Below, in pieces: positions 34,341 through 44,323 of a stretch of DNA of 64,000 bases. Both the position numbers and the translations under genes were made by a program. The notes beneath the pieces are model-generated. The model was not told the DNA's origin, ran no database searches, and worked only from the letters and a program-made list of their open reading frames with translations. Position 1 is the first letter of the stretch. Each line of letters begins with the position of its first letter. Source of the stretch: Streptomyces sclerotialus (GTDB lineage: Bacteria > Actinomycetota > Actinomycetes > Streptomycetales > Streptomycetaceae); NCBI RefSeq assembly GCF_040907265.1, contig NZ_JBFOHP010000002.1:2876501-2940500 (forward strand), in the 5' to 3' direction.

Positions 34341-35192
34341 TCAGGCGCCCTGCTGCGCGGCCTGGCCCGGGGCCTGGTCCGGCTGGGCGACCTCGTTCGG
34401 CAGCGCGCCGCCGAAGCGCCGGTCCCGCTTGGCGTACTCCAGGCACGCGTCCCACAGGTTCCGCCGGTCGAAGTCCGGCCACAGCACGTCCTGGAAGACC
34501 ATCTCGGCGTACGCGCTCTGCCAGATCAGGTAGTTCGACGTGCGCTGCTCACCGGAGGGCCGCAGGAACATGTCCACCTCGGGCATGTCCGGGTAGTACA
34601 GGTACTTCGCGAAGGTCTTCTCGTTCACCTTCGACGGGTCAAGGCGCCCCGCCTTCACGTCCTCGGCCAGCGCCTTCGTCGCGTCCGCGATCTCCGCGCG
34701 GCCGCCGTAGTTCATGCAGAAGTACAACGTCAGCCCGTCGTTGTCCTTGGTCTGCTCCTGCGCGACCTGGAGCTCCTTGGCCACCGAGCGCCACAGCTTC
34801 GGCATCCGGCCCACCCAGCGCACCCGGATGCCCAGCGCGTCGAGCTGGTCCCGCGTCTTGCGGATGAAGTCGCGGTTGAAGTTCATCAGGAAGCGCACCT
34901 CGTCGGGCGACCGCTTCCAGTTCTCGGTGGAGAAGGCGTACAGCGAGACGTTCTTCACACCCATCTCGATGGCGCCCTGCAGCACGTCCAGCACCTGCTC
35001 GGCGCCGACCTTGTGCCCCTCGGTGCGCGGCAGGCCGCGCTCCTTCGCCCAGCGGCCGTTGCCGTCCATGACGATGGCCACGTGCTCGGGCACCAGCTCA
35101 CCGGGGATCTTCGGCGGCCGGGCACCGGACGGGTGCGGCTCCGGCGTCCGGTACTCCCGCCGCGAGCGGCCCAGAATCCCACGTCGTGCCAT
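34341..35192 (-). CDS. uppS: Isoprenyl transferase (undecaprenyl diphosphate synthase family)
   Basis: A 283-residue cis-prenyltransferase that builds the polyprenyl carrier for cell-wall synthesis from farnesyl and isopentenyl diphosphates. The catalytic Asp is in [18 protein letters not shown] (about residues 38-55), followed by [28 protein letters not shown] and the C-terminal [23 protein letters not shown] 35192 is taken over the in-frame GTG three codons earlier, which would sit only two bases from GGAG. Downstream of recO on the same strand (55 bases), in the order seen across Streptomyces. Confidence 0.93.
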   Translation of the reverse strand: MARRGILGRSRREYRTPEPHPSGARPPKIPGELVPEHVAIVMDGNGRWAKERGLPRTEGHKVGAEQVLDVLQGAIEMGVKNVSLYAFSTENWKRSPDEVRFLMNFNRDFIRKTRDQLDALGIRVRWVGRMPKLWRSVAKELQVAQEQTKDNDGLTLYFCMNYGGRAEIADATKALAEDVKAGRLDPSKVNEKTFAKYLYYPDMPEVDMFLRPSGEQRTSNYLIWQSAYAEMVFQDVLWPDFDRRNLWDACLEYAKRDRRFGGALPNEVAQPDQAPGQAAQQGA

Positions 35193-35247
35193 GCGTGCCA
35201 CGTCTCCTAGTTCTTCGGTACAGCTCTTGGGTGGAGCTCTTGGGTGG

Positions 35248-35994
35248 TTACTTCTCTACGTAGCGGAGCGAGCGCAGTCCCCGCTCCAGGTGCCACTGCA
35301 GATACGCCGCGACCAGCCCGCTGCCCTCCCGGACGTGCCGGGCCTCGGCCGCGTCCGCCGTCCGCCAGTCCCCCGTCAGCAACGCACTGAGCAGCGCGAT
35401 CGACTCCGAGGAGGGTACGACGCTGCCGGGCACTCGGCACTCCCCGCATATCACTCCGCCCGCACCGACCGAGAAGAACCGGTTCGGACCGGGCATTCCG
35501 CACCGCGCGCAGTCGTCGAAGCTCGGTGCGTAGCCGTTCACGGCGAGCGACCGCAGCAGGAACGCGTCCAGGACGAGATGCGCGGCGTGCTCCCCGGAGG
35601 CGAGCGTCCGCAGCCCGCCCACGAGCAGGAGGTACTGCTGCACCGCCGGCTCACCCTCGTGGTCGGTGAACCGCTCCGCCGTCTCCAGCATCGCGGTCCC
35701 CGCGGTGTACCGGTCGTAGTCCCGCACGATGCCGCCACCGTACGCGGCGATCGTCTCGCTCTGCGTACACAGCGGCAGCCCGCGCCCGACCAGCTCGGCG
35801 CCCCGCGCGAAGAACTGCACGTCCACATGGGAGAACGGCTCCAGCCGCGCCCCGAACTTGGACTTCGTCCGCCGCACACCGCGGGCCACGGCCCGTACCC
35901 GGCCGTGCCCGCGGGTCAGCAGCGTGATGATCCGGTCCGCCTCACCCAGCTTCTGGGTGCGCAGCACGACACCGTCATCACGGAACAGACTCAT
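35248..35994 (-). CDS. recO: DNA repair protein RecO
   Basis: A 248-residue recombination mediator that loads RecA with RecR and RecF. The N-terminal OB fold is [20 protein letters not shown] (residues 7-26), then [21 protein letters not shown] zinc-type motif CARCGMPG ... CGEC is at about residues 160-185, followed by the C-terminal helical domain. The start is ATG 35994. In the conserved actinobacterial order era-recO-uppS it would follow era; here leuA and an accessory segment intervene. Confidence 0.93.
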   Translation of the reverse strand: MSLFRDDGVVLRTQKLGEADRIITLLTRGHGRVRAVARGVRRTKSKFGARLEPFSHVDVQFFARGAELVGRGLPLCTQSETIAAYGGGIVRDYDRYTAGTAMLETAERFTDHEGEPAVQQYLLLVGGLRTLASGEHAAHLVLDAFLLRSLAVNGYAPSFDDCARCGMPGPNRFFSVGAGGVICGECRVPGSVVPSSESIALLSALLTGDWRTADAAEARHVREGSGLVAAYLQWHLERGLRSLRYVEK

Positions 35995-36169
35995 GCGCCC
36001 ATTGTCGCGTACGGCAGGACAGGGCCCGAGCCGGGCGCGACTCTCCCCGAGCCGGTACCGCACGCCCGCGCCCCGTACGCCCCAAAAGCGGGCACGTCCC
36101 CCGAAGAGGTTGCTCTGCGCCCGAGCTTCAGCAGCGGGTACAACGCTTGCGCACCATGTCATAGCGGTC

Positions 36170-36526
36170 ATGATCGCGGTGGAGCCGGCGCTGTCATGGC
36201 TGCACGCCTTACGCAAGGAGGACCGGACCACGCTCCTCCAGATCAGCATGGCCATCACTGCTCTCGAACGGGAAGGCCCGGGCCTCGGTCGCCCGCTCGT
36301 CGACAGCGTCCGAGGGTCCCGGATCGCCAACCTGAAGGAACTGCGCCCAGGGGCGTCCGGCAGCACCGAGGTGCGCCTGTTGTTCGTGTTCGACCCTGGG
36401 CGCCGCGCGGTTTTCCTTGTCGGAGGGGACAAGTCCGGCGACTGGAAAGGCTGGTACCGGACCGCGATCCCGCACGCAGAGCAAGCCTGCGAAGACCACT
36501 TGGAACAGCTGGAGGAGGAACGGTGA
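36170..36526 (+). CDS. RelE/HigB-superfamily toxin (phage Gp49-like)
   Basis: A 118-residue protein of the type II toxin fold: helix region LHALRKEDRTTLLQISMAI, then GLGRPLVDSVRGSRIANLKE and the beta-sheet core GSTEVRLLFVFDPGRRAVFL, ending with YRTAIPHAEQACEDHLEQL. This matches the HigB/Gp49 group, in which the toxin gene precedes the antitoxin; members are usually ribosome-dependent mRNA endonucleases. There is no ribosome-binding site before ATG 36170 and a CATAGC -10-like element lies close, so translation may be leaderless. GTGA overlap with the XRE gene confirms the pair. Confidence 0.8.
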   Translation: MIAVEPALSWLHALRKEDRTTLLQISMAITALEREGPGLGRPLVDSVRGSRIANLKELRPGASGSTEVRLLFVFDPGRRAVFLVGGDKSGDWKGWYRTAIPHAEQACEDHLEQLEEER

Positions 36527-36864
36527 GCCGTCCGTCGCGCACGAACCCGAACGCAGCCCGCTGGAGCGACCTCGTGAAGGAGTTCGACTTCTCTCCCGCC
36601 GAGCAGGCCGAAGTCGAACACGGTGCGGAACAAATGATCGCGACCGTACGCGCGTACCGCCTCGCGGAAATCCGCAAACGCCAGCACGCCTCCCAGGTCG
36701 ATGTCGCCTCGGCCATGGGTGTCACCCAAGCGCGAGTCTCCCGCATCGAGCGCGGCGAACTTGAACGCAGCGAGGTCGACACGCTGGCGGCCTATGTCCG
36801 CGCGCTCGGCGGGAAACTGAAGATCGTCGCCGAATTCGGCGACGAACAGTACGTCCTCGGCTGA
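36523..36864 (+). CDS. XRE-family antitoxin of the HigBA-like module
   Basis: A 113-residue protein with an HTH at about residues 60-105 (RKRQHASQVDVASAMGVTQA, then RVSRIERGELERSEVDTLAA) and a tail LGGKLKIVAEFGDEQYVLG typical of HigA-type antitoxins. The GTG at 36523 overlaps the toxin stop and is preceded by GGAGGAGGAA, a far stronger ribosome-binding site than that of the toxin, as expected for antitoxin excess. Confidence 0.82.
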   Translation: MSRPSRTNPNAARWSDLVKEFDFSPAEQAEVEHGAEQMIATVRAYRLAEIRKRQHASQVDVASAMGVTQARVSRIERGELERSEVDTLAAYVRALGGKLKIVAEFGDEQYVLG

Positions 36865-36875
36865 GCCGGCCCCTA

Positions 36876-37091
36876 TCAGCCCACCTCGCCCCGGCTGCGG
36901 GCGTTCACATACGCCGTGGCCGCGCGCAGCCGCTCCTGGGCGGTGGCGTCGCGCACCGCCTCGGGATCACAGTCCCACTCCCGCCCGCCACCGACGGGCC
37001 GCAGCTGGAGGTACGGCCCCTCGCTTCCCATCACCAGCCCGACTCTGCCCGTCCGGGTGTCCATGACGTACGAACCCACCGCGGCGCTCAT
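36876..37091 (-). CDS. Small conserved hypothetical protein
   Basis: A 71-residue protein of unknown function. The N-terminal half looks like a small beta-barrel (VGSYVMDTRTGRVGLVMGSE, then PYLQLRPVGGGREWDCDP), the C-terminal half is one helix (AQERLRAATAYVNARSRG). It overlaps the upstream gene by ATGA and so is co-translated with it. I recall proteins of this shape beside XRE/DUF5753 genes in other Streptomyces, which suits its position, but no activity is known. Confidence 0.7.
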   Translation of the reverse strand: MSAAVGSYVMDTRTGRVGLVMGSEGPYLQLRPVGGGREWDCDPEAVRDATAQERLRAATAYVNARSRGEVG

Positions 37092-37369
37092 CGTTCCTCG
37101 CTCGCTTCCTTCTCGCGCTCCTGCAGCACGGCGATCAGTTTCCGTGCCGTTCCGACCGTGCAACGCCCGAATTCGACCAGCGGCCGAGGGGTTTCGTACG
37201 CGCACGAAATGAGGTCGAGGCGGAGCGAAGGGAGCACGACACCGGCCCGCGCGAGTACGTCCCGCAATTCCCGCACCGCCGCCTCCGCGTCCCCGACGCT
37301 TTCCGCCGCCAACCGCCTGTTCCACTTTCCCGTCACGGTTTTTCCCTCCGGGAGACTTTCGCTGTTCAT
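37088..37369 (-). CDS. Small hypothetical protein
   Basis: A 93-residue protein, not recognised. The middle (DAEAAVRELRDVLARAGVVL) is an amphipathic helix, followed by PSLRLDLISCAYETPRPLVE and a helical tail rich in Glu/Lys/Arg. It is transcribed divergently from the XRE/DUF5753 gene with an 81-base shared promoter region that contains a TTGTA/TACAA palindrome, so the XRE protein probably controls it. ATGA overlap with the next gene. Confidence 0.7.
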   Translation of the reverse strand: MNSESLPEGKTVTGKWNRRLAAESVGDAEAAVRELRDVLARAGVVLPSLRLDLISCAYETPRPLVEFGRCTVGTARKLIAVLQEREKEASEER

Positions 37370-37406
37370 GTACTCAGCGTGCGGGTGCGGATCTAAAATC
37401 GGCAGC

Positions 37407-37423
37407 CTTGTACGCGCTACAAG
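37407..37423. promoter_or_regulatory. Palindrome in the divergent promoter, candidate operator of the XRE/DUF5753 protein
   Basis: CTTGTA (37407-37412), CGCGC, TACAAG (37418-37423): perfect 6-bp arms. A TAAAAT -10-like element lies 8 bases upstream at 37394-37399, so the palindrome would cover the transcription start of the XRE gene. Confidence 0.5.
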
Positions 37424-37450
37424 TGCGCGGCAGCGCGAGGGAGTTAGGCC

Positions 37451-38278
37451 ATGGCCAAACCACGTCAGGTCGCCTGGGAATTCTTCGGCGCGGAGCTGAA
37501 ACGGCGGCGGGAGGCCGGTGGCCTCACCCAGCAGGAGCTGGGCAGGCGGGTCTTCGTATCAGGCGGCTACATCGGCCAGTTCGAACAGGCGATCCGCAAA
37601 CCGCAACTGGATGTCGCCGAACGAATCGACGAGACGCTGGACACGGACGGCTTTTTCGCCCGCCTGTGCGAGAAGCTGATTAACAATCCGCGCTACATGC
37701 ACTACTTCGCGCCGGTCGTGGAGCTGGAGACGCTCGCCACCAAGATCTACGAATTCGAGCCGATGCTCGTGCCGGGGCTGCTCCAAACGCCCGAGTACAC
37801 GCGGGCGCTCATGCTGGCCGCGAACCCGCTCAACACCGAGCAGGCCATCGAGGAGATGGTGGCAGCCCGGATGGAGCGTGCCCGCATCCTCAAAGACGCC
37901 GCGGCGCCCGTGTACTGGGCAATCCTGCACGAAACCGTCCTCCGCATCCCGGTGGGCGGGCCGGGCGCCATGGCGGCGCAGCTGGACCACCTGACGCAAC
38001 TCGTGCGCAGTCGCCGGATCCTGATCCAGATCGTCCCGTACACAGTCGGGGCGCCTCCGGCCATGAGGCCCCTGCGGCTCATGGAGTTCGAGGACGCCCC
38101 ACCAACTGCCTGTACAGAGGGCCAGTTTTCCGGGGAACTGCTGGACGAACCGGCCACGGTGAAACGCTCGACCGAGGTCTACGATCTGCTCAGGGCCGTC
38201 GCTCTGTCGCCAGAGGCGTCCCTGCATCTGATCGAGTCGGCAGCGGAGGACTGGAGACAATGCGCGCACAGGACCTGA
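37451..38278 (+). CDS. XRE-family regulator with DUF5753 domain
   Basis: A 275-residue WhiJ-like regulator. The N-terminal HTH is LKRRREAGGLTQQELGRRVF, then SGGYIGQFEQAIRKP (about residues 17-51). The C-terminal DUF5753 domain starts near residue 90 with FEPMLVPGLLQTPEYTRALM and ends ALSPEASLHLIES. Start ATG 37451 has GGGAG eight bases upstream. It overlaps the DUF397 gene by 19 bases. Paralogous sets of XRE/DUF5753, DUF397 and further small proteins are frequent in Streptomyces and some (whiJ, bldB, abaA loci) influence development. Confidence 0.88.
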   Translation: MAKPRQVAWEFFGAELKRRREAGGLTQQELGRRVFVSGGYIGQFEQAIRKPQLDVAERIDETLDTDGFFARLCEKLINNPRYMHYFAPVVELETLATKIYEFEPMLVPGLLQTPEYTRALMLAANPLNTEQAIEEMVAARMERARILKDAAAPVYWAILHETVLRIPVGGPGAMAAQLDHLTQLVRSRRILIQIVPYTVGAPPAMRPLRLMEFEDAPPTACTEGQFSGELLDEPATVKRSTEVYDLLRAVALSPEASLHLIESAAEDWRQCAHRT

Positions 38279-38454
38279 GCATCGCCGAATGGCGCAAGAG
38301 CAGCTACAGCAGCGGCGTCAGCGACAACTGCGTCGAGGTCGCCACCAACGTCCCCGGCGTACTGCCCGTCCGGGACAGCAAGGTCCCGGACGGCCCGGTG
38401 CTCGTCTTCTCCACCGACGCGTGGACGAGGTTCGTCGCGACCCTCAAGCTCTAG
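38260..38454 (+). CDS. DUF397 small protein
   Basis: A 64-residue DUF397 protein with a single signature EWRKSSYSSGVSDNCVEVAT followed by PVRDSKVPDGPVLVFSTDAW and a short tail. It starts inside the end of the XRE gene. Its stop overlaps the stop of the convergent TerB-like gene by three bases. It forms a second XRE-DUF397 cassette in the window, comparable with 3-928. Confidence 0.87.
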   Translation: MRAQDLSIAEWRKSSYSSGVSDNCVEVATNVPGVLPVRDSKVPDGPVLVFSTDAWTRFVATLKL

Positions 38455-39140
38455 GAGGGCGTACGCGCCGCGGCGAGCAGCCGCTCCGTGTCGGCGTCGT
38501 CCAGCGACAGCGCTGCCCCCACCGTCGTGAGGACTTCCCGCTCCGGGCCGGTGTAGGGGCCGTCCGCCAGCGCGATACGGGCCCCCTGCAGCAGCAGGGA
38601 TTCCCGCCCCGCAGGGGCGAGATGCGGGGCGAGCGGCTCCAGCGCTTCGTGGAGCTCTATGGCCAGCGCGGTTCCGCAGGGATCGAGCCCGTCGCGGCCG
38701 TCGTGGTACGTGCCGGGGAGCCGGCCCGTGTCCGCGGCGAGCGCGGCGAGCAGGGAGAGCAGCTGGTCCTCCGTGCATTCGGTGAAGCCGGAGGCCCGTA
38801 CGACCGAGACCGCCTGCTCGCGGACGGGGCGGGAGGACGTACCGCCCGCGGCGAGCACCGCGAGCGTCACCGTGTGCACTGCGTCGCGGAGCATCGCGGA
38901 GAAGCGGGTCGTGGTCGGGTGGTCCAGGGCGTCGAGGCCGAAGTGGCCGCGGCAGGAGGAGCACTCCAGGACGGGCCCGGCCGTACCGCGCGGGAAGAGG
39001 GGGATGCCGAGCAGGGTCAGCCGGCGCTTGCCCGTACGTCGGCGGTAGTTGCGGTCACCACCGCACTCGGTGCAGAAGAATTCGCCGTCGGCGAGCGTGC
39101 GCCATGACGTGCGCACGCCCACCATGCCCAGCTTGTGCAT
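38451..39140 (-). CDS. TerB-like protein with N-terminal zinc ribbon
   Basis: A 229-residue protein. Residues about 15-65 form a zinc ribbon (FFCTECGGDRNYRRRTGKRR ... CSSCRGHFG, Cys pairs C-x2-C), followed by an all-helical TerB/DjlA-like domain (AVLAAGGTSSRPVREQA, RIALADGPYTGPEREVLTTV). The TerB fold binds metals and is named for tellurite resistance, but most Streptomyces members are uncharacterised. GTG 39143 immediately before ATG 39140 is an equally possible start; GGAGG lies 6 or 9 bases upstream. No ter operon neighbours are present. Confidence 0.78.
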   Translation of the reverse strand: MHKLGMVGVRTSWRTLADGEFFCTECGGDRNYRRRTGKRRLTLLGIPLFPRGTAGPVLECSSCRGHFGLDALDHPTTTRFSAMLRDAVHTVTLAVLAAGGTSSRPVREQAVSVVRASGFTECTEDQLLSLLAALAADTGRLPGTYHDGRDGLDPCGTALAIELHEALEPLAPHLAPAGRESLLLQGARIALADGPYTGPEREVLTTVGAALSLDDADTERLLAAARTPS

Positions 39141-39270
39141 CACGCCCAACCTCCGTAACGCCCCCGTGGCCCTGACGGGCACGGGAGGTATTCCCGCGGC
39201 AACGCTGTCGCGCTGACGTGATGTTAGCCACATCAGGTCCGTCGCGTCAGCATGTCGTACCGGGAGATGC

Positions 39271-39312
39271 GGAAGGCCCCGCCCCGCGCGGAGACGCGGG
39301 GCGGGGCCTTCC
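39271..39312 (-). terminator. Hairpin terminator of leuA
   Basis: GGAAGGCCCCGCCCCGCG (39271-39288) pairs perfectly over 18 bp with CGCGGGGCGGGGCCTTCC (39295-39312), 6-base loop, 89 bases after the leuA stop. Confidence 0.85.
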
Positions 39313-39400
39313 GTGCGGCCTCACGACGGGCCGGGAAACCGGCCCATCGGTACGGTCCGGGACCCGGTCAGCGGGTTTGCCGGATGCACCCGTACGGGCG

Positions 39401-41275
<1,875 letters not shown>

Positions 41276-41281
41276 CTACGA

Positions 41282-41329
41282 CTACAGGCCCTCGCCGCGG
41301 CAGCTAAGAAGAAGCAGCCCGAAACGCAT
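41282..41329 (-). CDS. leuL: Leucine leader peptide of leuA
   Basis: A 15-residue peptide MRFGLLLLSCRGEGL with four consecutive Leu codons, 114 bases upstream of leuA. A TACAGT -10 element lies just before it, so the peptide is translated from the very 5' end of the transcript. In the following leader RNA, GGCCGAC can pair with GTCGGCC about 55 bases on, and repeated GCGGACC/GTCC segments give alternative stems, as expected for transcription attenuation by leucyl-tRNA supply. Leu-codon leaders before leuA are known in actinobacteria. Confidence 0.8.
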   Translation of the reverse strand: MRFGLLLLSCRGEGL

Positions 41330-41370
41330 GATGCTCAGCACTGTAGCCGAGACCGACGGCGCATGGACGT

Positions 41371-41388
41371 CCCGTATCAGTATGCGGG
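41371..41388. promoter_or_regulatory. Imperfect palindrome between leuA and the M4 protease gene
   Basis: CCCGTATCAGTATGCGGG: near-symmetric arms CCCGTAT and ATGCGGG. It lies in the divergent promoter region of leuA and the protease; binding protein unknown. Confidence 0.35.
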
Positions 41389-41458
41389 ATGAGAGATCCG
41401 ATGTGGCCGATGAGCGACCAAGCACACAATCGCGGGAATCTCGGCAGCGGGGAGTGAC

Positions 41459-42574
41459 ATGGCTCACACGCGGTGCCACGCTCGCCGCATGGACGCCACT
41501 TCTTCGAACCAGAGCCATCCCTTCTGCGGGATCGTCCCCCCGCACCTCCTCGACCACCTCTCACGTGCCGAGAGCGACACGGTCTCCGGCCGGGCCCGCC
41601 GCACCCTGGAGCACGACGCGCTCCAGCGCACCCGCCGCCGTCTCACCACCGTCCGCGGCCTCGCCGCCCCGGCCACCGCACGGGCCGGCAGCGACAAGCC
41701 GCAGCGCACGATCTACGACGCGGAGCACCGGGAGACCCTGCCCGGCACGAAAGTGCGCGGCGAGTCCGACCCCGCCGGATCGGACTCCTCGGTGAACCGC
41801 GCCTTCGCGGGGCTCGGCGCCACCTTCGAGCTGTTCTTCAAGGCGTACGGCCGGCACTCCATCGACGGCGTCGGCCTGCCGCTGGACGCCACGGTCCATT
41901 ACGGCCAGGAGTACGCCAACGCCTTCTGGGACGGCGAGCGGATGGTGTTCGGGGACGGCGACGGCGAGCTGTTCGTCGACTTCACCACCGCCCTGGACGT
42001 GATCGGGCACGAGCTGACGCACGGCGTCACGCAGTACACCGCCAACCTGGAGTACCTCGGCCAGTCCGGCGCGCTCAACGAGTCGGTCTCCGACGTCTTC
42101 GGCTCACTGATCAAGCAGTACTCGCTGGAGCAGACCGCCGAGCAGGCGGACTGGCTCATCGGCGACGGGCTGCTGGGCCCGGCCGTCGACAAGGGCACGG
42201 CGCTGCGCTCGATGAAGGCGCCCGGCACGGCGTACGACGACGACGTGCTCGGCAAGGACCCGCAGCCCGCGACGATGGACGGGTACGTGCACACCTCGCA
42301 GGACAACGGCGGGGTGCACATCAACTCCGGCATCCCCAACCACGCCTTCTACCTCGCGGCGGTCTCGCTCGGCGGCAACGCCTGGGAGCGCGCGGGGCAG
42401 ATCTGGTACGACGTACTGACCGGCGGGAAGCTCGCCAAGGACGCCCAGTTCGCGGATTTCGCCAAGCTGACGACCGACGCCGCCAAGGCCCGGTACGGCG
42501 ACCAGGGCGAAGAACACCAGGCCGTGGTCAAAGCCTGGTCGCAGGTGGGGGTCGCCAACGGCCAGGGTCATTGA
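41459..42574 (+). CDS. M4-family neutral metalloprotease (protealysin-like)
   Basis: A 371-residue thermolysin-family zinc peptidase. The HExxH motif is DVIGHELTHGVTQY (about residues 180-193), the third zinc ligand Glu is in SGALNESVSDVFGS, and the active-site His is in GGVHINSGIPNHAFYLAA. The N terminus has a short protealysin-type propeptide with the Pro-Pro-His motif in CGIVPPHLLDHL, and no signal peptide, so the protein is either cytoplasmic or exported by an unknown route. ATG 41459 has GGGGAG four bases upstream; ATG 41489 is an alternative. The inhibitor gene follows after 31 bases. Confidence 0.9.
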   Translation: MAHTRCHARRMDATSSNQSHPFCGIVPPHLLDHLSRAESDTVSGRARRTLEHDALQRTRRRLTTVRGLAAPATARAGSDKPQRTIYDAEHRETLPGTKVRGESDPAGSDSSVNRAFAGLGATFELFFKAYGRHSIDGVGLPLDATVHYGQEYANAFWDGERMVFGDGDGELFVDFTTALDVIGHELTHGVTQYTANLEYLGQSGALNESVSDVFGSLIKQYSLEQTAEQADWLIGDGLLGPAVDKGTALRSMKAPGTAYDDDVLGKDPQPATMDGYVHTSQDNGGVHINSGIPNHAFYLAAVSLGGNAWERAGQIWYDVLTGGKLAKDAQFADFAKLTTDAAKARYGDQGEEHQAVVKAWSQVGVANGQGH

Positions 42575-42605
42575 CCGGCGGCGTCCCGAGGAGAAGGCTG
42601 CCGCC

Positions 42606-42872
42606 ATGCGGATTCAGGTGAGGCGCACCGGCGGTTTCGCCGGGATAGAGAAGCACGCCGAGATCGACACCGCCGACCGGACCGACGCCGCGCAGTGGGA
42701 CGACCTGGTCGCGCGCGCGATGGCCGACGGACGCAGCGAGCCGCCGGTCGGCGTGCCGGACGGTTTCACGTACCAGATCACCGTCGGCGACCGGACGGTG
42801 TACTGCGCCGATCCCCGGCTGACCGATCCTCAGCGCAAGCTGATCACCCGGGTGCTCAAGGAAGGCGCCTAG
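42606..42872 (+). CDS. Emfourin-type inhibitor of the M4 protease
   Basis: An 88-residue protein: RIQVRRTGGFAGIEKHAEID at the start, then a helix with DAAQWDDLVARAM, and VPDGFTYQITVGDRTVYCAD. This matches the emfourin family, small slow-binding inhibitors encoded next to protealysin-like M4 proteases (described in Serratia). The operon-like spacing of 31 bases after the protease supports the pairing. Start ATG 42606 with GAGGAGAAGG upstream. Confidence 0.82.
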   Translation: MRIQVRRTGGFAGIEKHAEIDTADRTDAAQWDDLVARAMADGRSEPPVGVPDGFTYQITVGDRTVYCADPRLTDPQRKLITRVLKEGA

Positions 42873-42915
42873 CGAACGCGTGCCAGGGGGGCGGGCCGGC
42901 GGCTCCGCCCGCGCC

Positions 42916-42940
42916 CTTGACACGTTACTGAAGGGTCAAG
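42916..42940 (+). promoter_or_regulatory. Promoter/operator region of the GH1 gene
   Basis: A TTGACA -35 hexamer (42917-42922) sits in the left arm of an inverted repeat CTTGAC (42916-42921) / GTCAAG (42935-42940), 13 bases before the ATG at 42953. A repressor bound here would mask the promoter. Confidence 0.45.
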
Positions 42941-42952
42941 AAGATCCCGCCC

Positions 42953-44323
42953 ATGACGCCGCTGCCGCTCCCGTCGCCCGGCTCCCTCCCCCGCTTCCCC
43001 GCCGGTTTCCTGTGGGGCGTGTCCACCTCGGCACAGCAGATCGAGGGCGCGGCCGACGAGGACGGGCGCGGCCGGTCGTCCTGGGACGCGTTCACGGCCG
43101 TACCGGGCCGGGTGAAGGACGGCTCCGACTCCACCGTCGCCACCGGCCACTACCACCGCTACCGCGAGGACGTGGCGCTGCTCGCGGACCTCGGCGCCGG
43201 CGCGTACCGCTTCTCGGTCTCCTGGCCCCGCGTACTCCCCGGAGGCACGGGCCGGGTCAACGCCGCGGGCCTGGACTTCTACGACCGGCTGGTCGACGAG
43301 CTGCTGGCGGCCGGCGTGCAGCCGCTCCCCACGCTCTACCACTGGGACACCCCGCTGCCGCTGGAGGAGGCGGGCGGCTGGCTCGCACGGGACACCGCAC
43401 AGGCCTTCGCCGCGTACGCGGACGTGGTCGCGGCCCGCCTCGGGGACCGCGTACCGCGCTGGATCACCCTGAACGAGCCCGCCGAGGTCACCCTCCTCGG
43501 CTACGGTCTGGGCGTGCACGCACCGGGCAGGCAGCTGCTCTTCGACGCGCTGCCCGCGGCCCACCACCAGCTCCTCGGGCACGGCCTCGCACTCCAGGCA
43601 CTCCGGGCCCGCGGCGCCGGCAGCGTCGGCATCGCCAACTCGCACGGCCCGACATGGCCGGCCTCCGAGAGCGAAGCCGACCGGAGCGCCGCCGGCCTCT
43701 ACGACCTCCTCCTCAACCGCCTCTTCGCCGACCCCCTGCTGCTCGGCCGCTACCCGGACGAGGAGCTGGCCGCACTGCTGCCGGGCCCGGTGGCCGAGGA
43801 CCTGAAGGTCATCTCCCAGCCCCTGGACTGGTACGGGATCAACTACTACCAGCCGACGCGGGTGGGAGCACCGGACCCGGCGGCCCCCGTGACCGGCCTC
43901 GGGGGCATCCCCCTGCCACCGGAGCTCCCCTTCGCGCCGCGCGAGATCACCGACCGTCCCCGCACCGCCTTCGGCTGGCCGGTCGTCCCCGAGGCCCTGA
44001 CCGAGCTGCTCACCACCTTCCACGACCGCTACGGCACCGCCCTCCCACCCGTCGTGATCACCGAGAACGGCTGCTCGTACGACGGCATCGAGGACCCCGA
44101 ACGCATCGCGTTCCTCGACGGCCACCTGCGGGCCCTGCACGAGGCGATGACCGCCGGGGTGGACGTCCGCGGCTACTTCGTCTGGTCCCTCCTCGACAAC
44201 TTCGAGTGGGCGGAGGGGTATGCGCAGCGCTTCGGCCTGGTCCACGTCGACCACGAAACCCTCACCCGCACCCCGAAGGCGTCCTTCCACTGGCTCCGGG
44301 ACGCACTGCGGGCCCAGCGGTGA
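42953..44323 (+). CDS. GH1 beta-glucosidase
   Basis: A 456-residue family 1 glycoside hydrolase. N-terminal signature FPAGFLWGVSTSAQQIEGA; acid/base Glu in RWITLNEPAEVTLLGYGLG (about residue 180); nucleophile Glu in PPVVITENGCSYDG (about residue 365); and the aglycone-site WSLLDNFEWAEGYAQRFGLV. No signal peptide, so it acts on imported cellobiose or other beta-glucosides in the cytoplasm. The stop overlaps the MFS transporter start (GTGA), making an import-and-hydrolysis pair under the 42916-42940 promoter. Confidence 0.93.
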   Translation: MTPLPLPSPGSLPRFPAGFLWGVSTSAQQIEGAADEDGRGRSSWDAFTAVPGRVKDGSDSTVATGHYHRYREDVALLADLGAGAYRFSVSWPRVLPGGTGRVNAAGLDFYDRLVDELLAAGVQPLPTLYHWDTPLPLEEAGGWLARDTAQAFAAYADVVAARLGDRVPRWITLNEPAEVTLLGYGLGVHAPGRQLLFDALPAAHHQLLGHGLALQALRARGAGSVGIANSHGPTWPASESEADRSAAGLYDLLLNRLFADPLLLGRYPDEELAALLPGPVAEDLKVISQPLDWYGINYYQPTRVGAPDPAAPVTGLGGIPLPPELPFAPREITDRPRTAFGWPVVPEALTELLTTFHDRYGTALPPVVITENGCSYDGIEDPERIAFLDGHLRALHEAMTAGVDVRGYFVWSLLDNFEWAEGYAQRFGLVHVDHETLTRTPKASFHWLRDALRAQR

